64,000 nt of DNA from positions 3,038,001-3,102,000 of the forward strand of contig BSYO01000004.1 of the NCBI GenBank assembly GCA_033239525.1, given 5' to 3'. The translations under genes were made by a program, and so were the position numbers. Shown here piece by piece: positions 25,613 to 38,500 of this stretch (positions are counted from its first letter, which is position 1; the number at the start of each line of letters is the position of its first letter). The notes under the pieces are model-generated. The model had not been told where the DNA came from and searched no databases. It worked only from the letters and a program-made list of their open reading frames with translations. Source of the stretch: Nepenthes gracilis (taxonomy: Eukaryota > Streptophyta > Magnoliopsida > Caryophyllales > Nepenthaceae).

Positions 25613-27636
25613 CGTTCTTCTGTTGAAGCTTTCTATCCAGGTACCCAAGACCATCGAATCTTGGCCTTGGTTTCTATCCCAAATCTTCCTCATTCAGCAT
25701 GTTGATTAATTTGAACCGTAGATTTGAGAATATTCTTACTAAACATTCAGAATTTACTGTCTAAAATATTATTTATCTTAAATAGGAGATTGTCCTCAAT
25801 ACAAAATTGTCTATTTTTATTTTTTCAAGCCTTCTAGTTTGATTAAAATTTTACTAATTTAAAATTTTAAAGATAAATTAAATATATTGTGCATTTACAT
25901 TTTTATTTCAATTTTTTATAAGTGGAATTCAAGTCCCAAGAAAATCTTAAAACCTTGGTTTCCTGTTTGAAATTACTCAAATTGATTCCAAATTTATTGT
26001 ATGGAGTTTATGTGCGTCAATTTTATTTAACATTAGCATGGTAGGAAGCCAGTCCTAAATAAAAGTTTAAAATCCAAATTTAAGAAAATAATAATAATAT
26101 ATAATCAAAAAATCCTATATTTGACTTATACAAGATAAATAATCATATATAATTTTTATGTACTTATGAAACAAGACCATATACTTATCAGTGTAGTGAA
26201 AAGTAAGAGTCTATTTTTTTATTTTAATTATTAAATTAAAATTTAATAATTAATATCTAAAATTAAAATAACAAAAATAGTTATATTTTAAAAATTTTTA
26301 TAATAGTAATATTTATAAATATTAAACTTAATATATAAAATTTTAATAAAAATAATAATTAAAAAAATGATAATACTTTTCTATGAAAAAATTGGGATCC
26401 GTAAATACCCCTACTAACGTTGTGAACTTATATACAGTATAATGAAAGGAAATGTCCATGAATATTCATCTCTCAGAAAAATAGAAAGACTCATTTTTTA
26501 TATTTTATTTTTTTATTATTTAATAAATAATTATAATTTAATTATTAAAAAAATAAAAAAGTAAAAATTAATGATTTAAAATATAGATTATAATTATTTA
26601 TTTATAAATAAATAATAAAAATAAAGAGAATAAATATATTTTTAAAAAAGATAATGTCCTCTCAATCCTGTATAAGTTAGGCTGAATTATAATAGATTTA
26701 AATAAAATTTTCTTAAATATTATATATATATATATATCTTTAAATTTATACAAATATAATTATTTTAAAAATAATAATAAATAAAAATTTTAAAAATATC
26801 TTAACATGTGACATCAAATTCAAATATTCATGATATAAGTATAAACTTTTAATCAACAGAAGAGTGAAAAATTTAGAATTTAAAAAAAATTATATATATA
26901 TATAAAATAAAATTATTTAAAAGAATTTTGACGGGCAAGTTTTGAAAGTAGTTATAAGGGTACACACTTGTGGGGCCATCACTTGTGGAAGGAAGGATAT
27001 TAATAATACGATTAATATTATTCATATGCTTATTTTTAAATTTATTCATATTAAAATTTTTGAAAATAGTTATAAATTTTATTTTTTTTCTCTTTTCATA
27101 TAAATTTTAAAAATTTTGATATAGACTTATGTATATAAGTAGATGCATAAATATTATTATTAACTATTAATTATTTATTTTTAGATATCTTTTAAATTTA
27201 TTTATTTATTTAAATACATAATTATTACATACCATTTAATTATTGACTAATATTTACTATAATATGATATTTTCAGTGCATTAAATAATTTTTACTCACT
27301 AAGCTGGCTCTGAGATCAAATTGATTTTAAAGTAGACTGTGTTTTTGTAAGACTATTTCTAAGAAATTATTATTTAATGCATTCACTAAAAATACCAAAG
27401 AAAATACAATAACTGTTATATTTTTGATTAATTTTTTCATAGGTATTTTCATATTATAACCATAAAAAATTAGGAAAAATATATTTTATATATTTTACAA
27501 ATATAAAATAATGACGATTTAGTCATTAAAATCTAACATCCTGAATATTTAGGAGAGGGGCTTCCCCTAAACGTAGGAAAATCCATCATTTTTTTTTGCT
27601 AAAACTTTACCTTATTTATCTAATATAAATTGTAGA
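25613..27636. other. AT-rich intergenic DNA
   Basis: No gene is visible. The stretch is extremely AT-rich with many short imperfect palindromes of A and T and a (TA)n run near 26725-26740. Nothing in it supports an RNA gene or a regulatory site. Confidence 0.6.
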
Positions 27637-28650
27637 TGATGCGTCCCTAGTTTTCGGGTTATAGTACCGATTATGGAGCCTTCCATAATTTTACTACGGG
27701 TCAAATTGGATCGAATTCGGTCTCCGTTACTACTAATTTAGAATCTACGCACCATAAATTACAAATAAAAGGTCAGAGGATTGATGATACTCACTCTCCA
27801 ATTCATCATCTGACGCTTAAGTCAATAATCATTTCAATGGAATAAAAGGATACAAGGAGGGCGGTAAATAATACAGAACTACAGGTGAATGGAAGATGTG
27901 AAAAGAGATATGGCTCCTGTAAGTGTGCCCGACGTGGAAGAAGCTTAGAAGTATAGGAGGACTGGGCTCCTTTGCTGCTGCACGCAGTTGGTGACTCGCT
28001 CAGATTGTACTCGAGAGGGAGTAACTCACTATCAAAGAAAGAACTGCACTAGAGATATGCTTGTTTTCTTATTTCACTCTATCGACCTTCCTTGTAGGCA
28101 ATTTTGTATGTTCTCCCCGTTGTTCTCCTTTGGTGAACGGTGAAAGGGATTTATAACACCTCGCGGAGAGGGTTTTAGTGCCAAGATTGGTAATATATGT
28201 TCTTTCAGGATTTGTCGGCCGCTGGGCATTAACGGAAGCTACCGTGTCAGATGTCATTTTGTGGCATTGATGCAATCGTGGCTGGTAGTGGCTAACAAGG
28301 ATCAGGTCTCATTTTGCATAGGTTAGCTGGGCTGTCGTTAGTTGGCAGGTACAACGATTCTCTATGGTTAACCACCAACCCCATTGGTGGAGCCCTGTCG
28401 CACCGATGCCTTCTGTGCTGCTAGGCTGCCATCGTATAAGATGAGAGTTAATTTTGTTGCGATTGGTGGAGCTTCAAAAGCTACTTCCTCAAGCTGGACC
28501 GTTAGTTTTTTATCGGCCTGCACATAGCCGATAGGTCTTTCGGACTACATTTGGGTTTTGCTCTCACGTTAGGCCTTACTGGCCAATAGGGTGACCGCCA
28601 AATCACCCCCTACCGAGATTGGATCGCTCGAGTCGTTCATGGACCCATCA
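27637..28650 (-). mobile_element. Probable solo LTR of a Tat-like gypsy element
   Basis: A 1014 bp GC-richer island in AT-rich DNA starts TGATGCGTCC and ends GACCCATCA, so it has the TG...CA form of an LTR. The flanking pentamers are GTAGA (27632-27636) and ATAGA (28651-28655), a 4 of 5 match for a target duplication. On the - strand a TTATAAATCCC box lies near 28148-28158. Its start resembles the LTR start at 42064 (TGATGC...). No internal gag-pol is attached, so it probably arose by LTR-LTR recombination. Confidence 0.6.
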
Positions 28651-28655
28651 ATAGA

Positions 28656-29400
28656 TATAAGTATTACAATTTTAAAATTCAAATGATACGTGTTTAAATT
28701 GCTTATATAAACTTTTTAAAAATAAAATCAATTTTATCAGCATTCTTGTTATACAATGATTTTTTTTATGTATTTATGAAGTTATTTTAATTTTTATTTC
28801 AAAAGTTTCTATCATATTAGCCTACTTTGAATCATATATGCCATGAAAAATGATCATATGGTATTGGATAACACGTTAGGTATATGGTATTGGATAATAT
28901 GACGTTATACTATCCTAAAATAAAAAGTAAAAAATAAATAATGTGCCATTAGGCTCAATAAAGAGAGATTCAGGGAAGACTTATCTCTTAGCGATGTAAA
29001 AACGCTTATTTTTTATATCTTGATTATTTATTTTTTTATGGATAATTGTGATTTAATTATATTTAAAAAATAAAAAATTAATTTTAATTAATTATTTTAA
29101 AATTACTATATTATTATTTAAAAATAAATAATTAAAATAAAGAGAATAAAACTAATGAGGATCTGTCTTTAAAAAAATAAAAAGATTTATTCTTTTTATT
29201 ATGATCGTTTATTTTTAAATAAATAATTATAATTTAATAATTTTAAAATAATTAACTTTAACTAAAATTTTTAATTTTTTAAAAAATAATTAAATTATAT
29301 TTATTTATTAAAAAATAAATAATTAAAATATAAAGAATAAAATTATCTATTTTTATTTAAAAAAATAAAACTTTTCCGAATTTGAAAAAATAAACACATT
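28656..29400. other. AT-rich spacer upstream of the thioredoxin reductase gene
   Basis: The DNA is almost entirely A and T from about 28980 to 29400, built of repeated AATTATAATTTAAT-like words. No gene or clear element is visible. The change to GC-richer DNA at about 29410 marks the promoter-proximal part of the next gene. Confidence 0.5.
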
Positions 29401-29409
29401 TATTGTTTT

Positions 29410-29594
29410 TTGGGAGATATGGCTCACTGGTGCTAAGAGCTAGCAGCTGAGAATCATTGGCGCCCTACGGAAAACGAAGCAAACCCTTCAGCGCCCAACA
29501 CCCACTTCACAAGTAACAGCTCCTCGCATCTCTTTTTATCCGTCTCCTCCCTCTCGTCCTCTCCCTACCTCTGTCGCCGCCGCCGCCGAGTCAG
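29410..29594 (+). promoter_or_regulatory. Promoter-proximal region and 5' UTR of the thioredoxin reductase gene
   Basis: A sharp rise in GC content is followed by a CT-rich leader (CTCCTCCCTCTCGTCCTCTC) and a CCGCCGCCGCCG run directly before the ATG. CT-rich leaders are usual in plant housekeeping genes. I see no convincing TATA box. Confidence 0.4.
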
Positions 29595-32500
29595 ATGGAG
29601 AATTCCCATCCGCAACCTCTCAAGACGCGACTATGCATTATCGGAAGCGGCCCAGCCGCCCACACAGCTGCCATTTACGCCGCCAGGGCCGAGCTCAAGC
29701 CCATACTCTTCGAAGGCTGGATGGCCAACGACATCGCCCCGGGTGGACAGCTCACTACCACCACCGATGTTGAGAACTTCCCCGGCTTCCCCGACGGTAT
29801 CATGGGCCATAATCTCATGGAACGCTGCCGGGACCAATCCCTCAAATTCGGCACTCATATCCTCACCGAAACCGTCACTAAGGTCGACCTTTCCTCCCCT
29901 CCTCCCTTCACCGTCTCTTCCGATACCACCACCGTCCTCGCCGACTCTGTTATCGTCGCCACCGGCGCCGTCGCCAAGCGCCTTAACTTCCCCGGCTCCG
30001 ACACCTTCTGGAACCGCGGGATCTCTGCCTGTGCGGTCTGCGACGGTGCCGCTCCGATTTTCCGGAACAAACCGCTTGCGGTTGTCGGAGGCGGAGATTC
30101 AGCAATGGAGGAGGCGAATTACCTAACCAAGTACGGATCGAAGGTGTACATTGTCCATCGGAGGGATACGTTTAGGGCTTCGAAGATAATGCAGGCGAGG
30201 GCGATAGGGAATCTGAAGATCGAGGTGGTGTGGAATTCGGTGGTGGTGGAGGCGTATGGTGGGAGAGTTTTGGGGGGGCTGAAGGTCAAAAATGCGGAGA
30301 CCGGGGTGGTAAGAGATTTGGAGGTGGCGGGGCTGTTCTTCGCGATCGGACACGAGCCGGCGACAGGGTTCTTGGAGGGGCAGTTGGAGGTGGATGAGGA
30401 TGCGTATATCGTGACGAAGCCAGGGACGACAGAGACGAGCGTGAGGGGGGTGTTTGCTGCCGGTGATGTTCAGGATAAGAAGTATAGACAGGCCATTACT
30501 GCTGCTGGCTCAGGTTTATATTTTCTTACCTTTTCCTTATGGAGAAATTGGATTCTACATAGTATTTGGATCTTTTATTGCTGTAGTTCCTAGAATCATT
30601 CTCCATGAGTTATGAAATAAATTTTCTGTGGAATAACATTACCCCATTATATCATATCATAGCTTTTGTCTAATTCGATACTATTTGATTATACTGAGGT
30701 TTGATGAATGTCAATCTGTAGCGCCACTATTTTCCACTATATTTGGTGGCTGAGAAAGTAGAAGTGGAGAAGGAATAGAAAATGTAATTTTAATGTGGCT
30801 GATTTTTCCTCTTTTGTAATCATTTTTGCTGGGGTACCTACTACTCTAGCTAATTGTACACTATTTCTAAGTGTGATTTCTATTTTATGGACATAGCATT
30901 TGGAGTATCTTCTTTTGATCAATCAAAACCCCTTTCTGAATTGTACAAGCTCCCTTTGCATTGCTTAAGGTTCATCATTAGAAAATGAATTAATCAATCA
31001 AAGCTACAATTCCAGTTCCTTCATCACGCATTTGTACCTTTAGGTCTATCTATGAACATGCTGCTGGATGATACACTTTGCATCTAACTGCTGCATACAG
31101 GTGTGATATTCTTGCTAAATTGAACTCTGATTGAAGTTATTTCCTGTCGTCAATAAAGAGAACAATTCCTTGCGATCATTTTAAATGATTGCTTATAACG
31201 ACAGCAAGCTAATTATTGCCCAAGAGGAATGATTGTTGTCGTTGTTCTGTTGGCATAATAATCAAGTGCAGATGTTCTTAGTGCCTCTGTTCCTCTGTTT
31301 CTATCACATTCAGGAGAGCGTGAAAAGAATTTTCTGCCTGTTTGATTTCTGTTTGGTGATTGGTTGTTGGCAATATGTATGGAGTTCTACTAGGACTTCG
31401 TTCATTTGTTTGTTGACTGTTGGGAAATTAAGTTCTACCAACTGACCCATCCATTGTGACGCTAAAGATACAAATATGCTGATATTTTATAACGGAAAGT
31501 TTGTAAAGTTAGAATTCAACCATAGATAGGTGATGTGAGACACCGTTGACTATGAAGAACATTTCAATAAATTGAGGTCATGTTGGGTTCAGGTCACCAA
31601 AGTTTCTGCTTACAAAGTTAAGAACTAATCTCTACAATAATTATTTACAAACCCTTTGTTTGGACTTGTAAGGAGGCAATACGATAATACATAATAGTAA
31701 AACGATAATTACAACAATAAGGTATAATATTTTACGTAAAAAAATCCTTTAAAAATGAGAAAAAAAACCGTGAGATTATAAATCCGAAAAATATCCACTG
31801 TACTGTTAGTCCAGTTACAAAAACCTCCAACAACATAAGGATACAATACCTTGTAATAAAAATAGCAAGAAATAAAAAATATAAGAGTGAATGACGAGAA
31901 AATAACTGATAAAATATTCTTCTTAATAATAAGAACAACATATCCATGATCAGTGGAGAATATAATACGATTCGAAACCCAAACGTATAAGTGAATCTTT
32001 TTCTTCTTCCCTTTCTCTCTATTCCTCTTTTTTCTCTCTCTATGTCGGAGTTCAAGAGACTAAAAAATCCCGCATAGGTAAACCCTAACAAAAAAGCGTA
32101 GGAGCTTTTAAATTAAGTGTTAGCACACCTATACCCCTCACATGTATCAGGCATAACCCCTCTTGCATGTGCGTCCATCAAGTGTTGGTCCTATTGGAAT
32201 TGGCACATGGGTGTCTATTGTACGCCTATTGATCACAGATATTTTTGGTTCACTGGAAATAACTTTTGCTTGGCTACCCCTCACACGAACCTTGCTTGGC
32301 ATCCCTACTCGAACATGCCGGACACAAACATCTCATGTTATTCAGATAACTTGTCTATTGAGCGTGGGATCCATAAGAGAGTAACTCAAAACCTAACAAA
32401 TTTTAATTCACGACCTTTTGGGAGCAATCACCATCCAAGCAATCATTTGACATGTTTCAAGTTTTCTCTTTGCACTACATTTGTCATTATATCTGATCCA

Positions 32501-35500
32501 TTGTTTTCGATCTTGACTTTATTAAGCGTTAACAATTCCGAGTTAATGACATTTCTCATCCAAAGATACCTAATATTGATATGCTTTGATCTAGAACGAA
32601 ATAACGAGTTCTTGCAAAAGTGAATAATGCTTTGTTACAAAACAACACACACTATCCTTGTTTGAAGCCGAGTTCTCGAATGAACTCCTTATTCACAACA
32701 TTTCTCTACTGACTTATGTTATTTTAATGAATTCAGTTTTGGTAGTAGGGAGAGTAATATATTTTTATAGTCTCAATTGCCAAGACATGGCTCCTCCCGC
32801 AAACATAACCAAATAATTTAATTTGAACTTCCAAGAGTAAATATTGTCCACCATGTTAGTGTTAGAGTGCCCAACCAAGAGCAGCTTATGATTGACAAAG
32901 TACAAACAATCTTGGAAGTACCTCGGACCTTAGCATCCATTTTACAATGGATCAATGTTTCTTTTCGAGATTGAAAAGGAATTGACAAACAAATTCAACC
33001 ATAGGAGTTATGTCTGATCTTGTACATATCATTGCATACATTAAACTCCTAATGACTGAAGGATAATGAACATGTTTCGTATTGGCCTTCTTATCCTCCA
33101 TAAAAAGACTTTACCTAGTGCTCAATTTAAAATGATTAGCAAGCAGTATGCACGTCAGTTTGAACGTCTCTAAATTGAAACTTTGAAGCGCCATTTTAAT
33201 GTATCCTTCTTGAGACATCCAAGATTTATTCGCTTTTCGGTCATAAAAAAATTTTATACCAATAATTTACTTTGCCAGCCTTAAAGTTACTTTTAGTTGA
33301 TGGGAATAGAATTTCTATTTTCACATTATTTTCAGTAAAATATTAATTCCACTGTTTGGTTGGATTTTGATAAAGAATAAATATTCCCATAGGAATAGTT
33401 ATTTCCAAATCTCTGGAAATAACCATTACCACGTGTGTATAGGTATTAGTTATTTTCAGGTATTTGGGAATAACTATTCCTGCACCATTTTTTTTATTTC
33501 GAAAATGTCCTTATATAGGTATTATATATATATATATATATATATGATAAATTGTGTATATTATATCAAATATTTATTAAATATTGATACTGATCCGACT
33601 TCGAACGGGTTGGATTCTTCAAATGGCTTGAACCTATTAACCGATAATCGCCGCACACCACTAAACAAACGAGAGGTCGGGCGTTACGGCGGGATGTACC
33701 CCACCGGCTCGTGACTCAGCGCTCAAGTTATAATCGCCCTTCAATGAAGGAACTAGAAGTTAGAAAGCTATAGAGAGAGGAATGGAGTATTTGCTCCGGA
33801 TACGAAAAGGCGCAAGTCCTTTCTCGGGTGGGAAAGCGCTAAACGAACGTGTGTGAACCCGTTAATTCATAACTTGAGGAGGTTTGGCTGCCGGGGACCG
33901 GAAGCTTGTTTCAGAGCACTTAGGTTTCTCTCTCTATCGTTGCTTGAAGAAAGAGTCTCTAGTATGCAAGTGTTCAAGAGAGAGTTTTGGAAAACGTCAA
34001 TGTGTGCATCCTGGATGTCCTTCGGATAATTTTCCACGGCAAAGATGGTGATCTTCCTTCTTTGAAGGAATCATCCTTATTGTGATCTCGGGCCTAGCCT
34101 TCCTTCGGTTGAGGGCACATGCCCAATTGTGGTGGATTGTTTCCTTCGAGGCGGCCAACCACTTTCCCAGTTAACTCCTTACCGGTGAGGTTTCTTGGGG
34201 GCAAGGAGTCAAGGATCTCGGCGCCTTCCTTATTTGAAGGCGCGATCTTGCTGGGAGTATTCCCTTTAAGATCGTGGAATATCCTTGGAAGACGCGTGGG
34301 TTAAGTTATGAATATGGGCCTAAACGGGTGATTAACCAACAATGTGCGAGAGAGGACGGAGAAAAGAAAAAAAGGCGTCCGCCGTGGACTCCAAACCCGA
34401 GTGAGTCGTGCCCATTATCGCAGAAGCCTCGTTTCCCCCGGATGTAAAGGAAACATCTGGGTTGATCGGTCTGTCGCCGCCTTCGTGGAGTACGAAGAGA
34501 GTGGCGGGCGCCAATCGACGGGCCAGGGCCTCGATGGAATAGGCCCATTAGTGTTGCAAAGCCAAGGCCCATCAAATCGGGCTAACGTTGGCCGTTTGTG
34601 GCGAGAAGCATAGAAGCCCTATCCTCTTATCAGGGCGTTAGAACGCTGACCCGCCTTAATGGGCTTTCGCCGACCTTTCTTGCACATAACATCACTATAT
34701 CGATTCTCGGCCTCCGGTATGTTATGGTGGGACGTTTTTCCTTTACCTATGGAAACTTATAAAGGCTTTGAAGGAGGGTTTGGACCACTGATCGTTGGGT
34801 CAATTTGGTTCGAGTACCGTAATTGTTGGATGGTCAATTCCGAGTTCCGCAAGGCTGATCATCTCCCGCCACCCTGGAGTTCCAGACACCGCCCTGAGAG
34901 GCCGTCTATTCTGGGAATGATTTCTCAAATTTTACCCGGGCCGTAAGGCGAACGCGACACGTGTCCTCCTTTGGTTGGATGAAGATCCGGCCGTTGTCGC
35001 CAGAGATCCGCCCTTTGCGTCAAGTGGAGTGATTGGCGGTGGTGGCGCATTAATGGGGGTTTCGCAGAGTCCCATTGTTTATTGGGCCGACCGACGAGAG
35101 TTGACATGTAGCGGTCTGAACGGCGTCCTTTGTAAGCTTGGCGCCCCAAGTTTTCCTTCCGTTTTGTTCGAAATCGCTTACACTTCCTAGCCTTTCGTAA
35201 TTTTCATTTCGCACAAACCTCCGAAGAAACCCTAGAACCTTTTCCAACCATGGCATCTGTTTTTCTCATCGGCTTGAGGGAGGGTGACATCAAGGCCTTG
35301 TGCGTAAAAAGAGATGGCTCATTCGGGCGCGAGACAATTTAGCCTCTTGCCCCACCTAAGGCTCTTCATTCCTCATCACCTCGAGGAGTGCTATTCATCG
35401 ATGCCGTCTGGGAGGAGCTCGAATCAATCATAGCTGCCCTCCATGTTTCCCGTTGCTCGGCTTCACGCCAACGCATTGAGGTATATTTGTACTTTGTGTA

Positions 35501-38500
35501 TTTTTTTCCTCGATCGAAGTTTAGGATGTCCGGCCTTAAGGTCGTCTTTAAGATATCCTGAAGTGGATCTCTCAATCTTAAAAATTAGTACCTCCATGAC
35601 TCCCTCGAACTAAAACCTAAGCAAAGGTGGGAGACAAGTGGCCTATCGCATGGTGCAGGGTAAGGTCCCTGGTACACTTATTCGCCCGTCTGCCGGCGGA
35701 GAATGCCGCCTTGCAGGCCTCAAGGCGATTCGAGGCAATGCGAAAGGGACTTTTTAAGGAAACCAAAAAGGTTGAATGGGGACATTTCAAAAGTCGTACC
35801 CTCCATTAAAATGTCCCATGATTCGAAGAAGTTGCTCATCCGTCCTGTGTCTTAAGGAGGCTAGGGCGATTGCCACGCCCTCATCTTCCTCTTATTGACC
35901 TTGTGGGTCATTTGCGGTGGGTCCCTGATACTTCCGGAACGGAGAGGTCCAAAGGGTAGGTTGGAGGATGCGGGAGGAGTCATCTCTGCACAAGTCGCGA
36001 CTCCGGCGCGCTTGGGATAGAGAGCCATAAAAACACGTGTTTACATTATAAAGCTTATTTCCTTTAACCACTAATTGGAAAGAAACTTGGCAATTTGTTT
36101 TAAGAGAGGAGCTAATATGCTGCTCCGAGAGGCATCTGGAGCCTCGCTGCACTAAAAAGGCCGCAGGAGAGGAGCTCGGGTCGCCTCCATCCTCTCGCCA
36201 AAGACGGCAATCCTTGGAAGAATCCTCACAGAGGAAGCAAGAAGTGCTCGACGAGAGGATGCTCCGTCCTCCACCAGGCACCTCGAGTGGAGGCCCGCCA
36301 GCCTAAGGACCACGAGGAAATTTATGGAGGTATGGTTCTTGATGGTTAATTTCCGTGCTTTGCCCTTTTCAAGTTTCTAACTGTCTTTTGTTGTTGTTTG
36401 TCAGGCACCAAAGGTCGCTTCGCACTTTTTAAGGCAATGGTGCGGCGTGACGAGGCTCTAAAGGATGCGATAATGGCTTCTGGATGCAAACGCCCTCGGG
36501 AGGGGAGCTGATACTCATTCTTGGTCTTATGGCGGGCGTCAAACGCCATGTTGAAGGCGGAAGTTGCTCGCCTAAAGGAAGAGGACGATCGCCCGAGAGC
36601 GAGCAATAAACGCCTGGCAGGTCAGGCCACGCATGCAGAACGAGTTGGCCTCACGGATGACCCCTCTTGAGGTTAGCACTACACGCCTCGGGAGGGCTCA
36701 ACATCAAGCGTTGCACTTGACGCTCCCGACTTCCTGGAGTTCATCAATCAAAGAAACCGCGTAGCGCAATGCAAAGAGGATTCTGGGAGAGCCCGAGGGT
36801 CCGTCGCGGTTGTAGCCTTGTATTATTGTTTTCGATAGCATGTACACCGCAAATTTAATGAAATGGAAAATATCCATTGCCTTTTAATGCTTTGTAGAAA
36901 AATGGGTTTGTCAAAACTTAGTTGGCAATATCGATGGCCTTTAGAAGGTGGTTGCATTAACCAACCTCATGGACATGGCCCGAGTGGAAACTTGGGCACA
37001 AAGGAACGCTTCGTCGTTGTCTCACCACGCTATTGCTTTGTCGAGAAGGTTAATGCGTGGGGTGGCCAACTTGGTTATGGGTGCCTAAGGAGTAGGTCCT
37101 TAGGCCGAGCAAAGTGAAGAACCCGGCTCGCCCGTTCAAGTGAAGACTTAATGCTTCTCCCTTGGCTGTTTGCCTACGACGCCGCTCCCAGAAAAGAGGT
37201 CGCTGCGCCATTTTATTTTTAGCAATGACCAAGGTTTAGTACGACCGCTTATCGGATAGCCCAACCGAGGTTCCTTACCCACTGATGACCAAGTTTGAGA
37301 CCATCCACCTAGATGACGGGTTTGGGGCGCTTATGAGCCACTGGATGACCAAGGTTTGTGATCACTGGATGACCGTGTTTTAGGCCATTTTTGGCCACCT
37401 GAATGACTAGGGTTTAACGAGAGGGTGAAAACCCTCCGACAAGGGCGCCTGAGTCGGATGGATACATATAAACGCAGCTCATAGGTCCTAGTATTCTATA
37501 TGCTAAGAAACTCCTTACCTCACTTTGTGTAAAGAGAATGTATGTATGAAGGGTGAGTTCATAAGCTTCCTATTGGAAGTAGCGTTTGAGGTGGGCTGCG
37601 TTCCCACGTTCGTGGAAAACAACTTTCCGCCCGGTTCCGGCTCAAGCAGGCTCACAGGATCAACGAGGGAAAGTCCCTCCCGGTGGGAGAGAGCTTGTTA
37701 CGTTTGGCCTCGATCCACGCAGACCATCCACCTCGAACTGTCAACACTTTCTTATTGTAGTGTGGGCCACTCGATGTTGGTAGGCGGCCATCCTCATCGC
37801 GGGCCTCCTCGAGCAAGTCTAAGTGCTCCCGAATTTTCTGGGAGTTTTCCGGTCGTCAAAGGACTCCACTCTTAGACTTAACCGATCTCGAATTTGTATC
37901 CGTAATGCAGGTCAAGGGGCGTCTCGCGTGTTAGGTTCCTTTTGGGTTGTTCGGTAAGACCCGGAGGGGAGGGAGCTCGTCGACCCAAGAGCCCCCAAGT
38001 CCTCCAACTTAGTTTTTAACCCGAGCAACGCTCGGTTTATGACCTCCACTGTCCGTTGGCAATATGCCATCAAGTGTGGACCTACCCAGTGGGTGCAATA
38101 CTTCAAGCGTTTCCAGAATACCCGTTATGACACGACCTCTCGACGCCGAATGGCAGACAAATGCTCCGGCAAGGAATTTTGTGTTATCGGATTTTAGAAT
38201 CGGGCCGCCTCGACCCATTTGGTGAAGTAGTCGAAATTATGATGAATTTTCCCCCGTGAACGGGAAAGGGCCGAAATATCGAGCCCCTATCAAGAAAGGG
38301 CATTATTTTAAGTCTTCGATAAGGTTGCGTGAAGCTGGCGGCTTTCACATTTCTTCACAAATTCCAATGGTCCCTTTTTTCATTGAGGGCCGTACATGGA
38401 AGGCCAAGTTTTTCCGCCTAAAGATCCGCATCCCGAGGTGGACCTCGCTTAATAGTCCGCCTCTTGGAGGAGTTAGGCGGCGGAGGTATGGAGTTGAGTA

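Larger units (their letters stand above)
34700..37880. other. 3' non-coding part of the Tat element
   Basis: About 3.2 kb lies between the end of integrase and the 3' LTR. No pol motifs are present. It holds a possible antisense ORF remnant on the + strand (35232-36670) and a degenerate tandem array (37222-37413). Both kinds of feature are known from Tat-lineage elements. Confidence 0.6.

Noticed and set aside
29631..30353. Overlapping ORFs on both strands inside thioredoxin reductase exon 1
   Set aside because: They are shadows of the GC-rich exon; only the 29595 frame has family motifs.
32117..32623. A 168-residue + strand ORF in the thioredoxin reductase intron
   Set aside because: It is antisense to the copia RNase H end, which has clear family motifs on the - strand.
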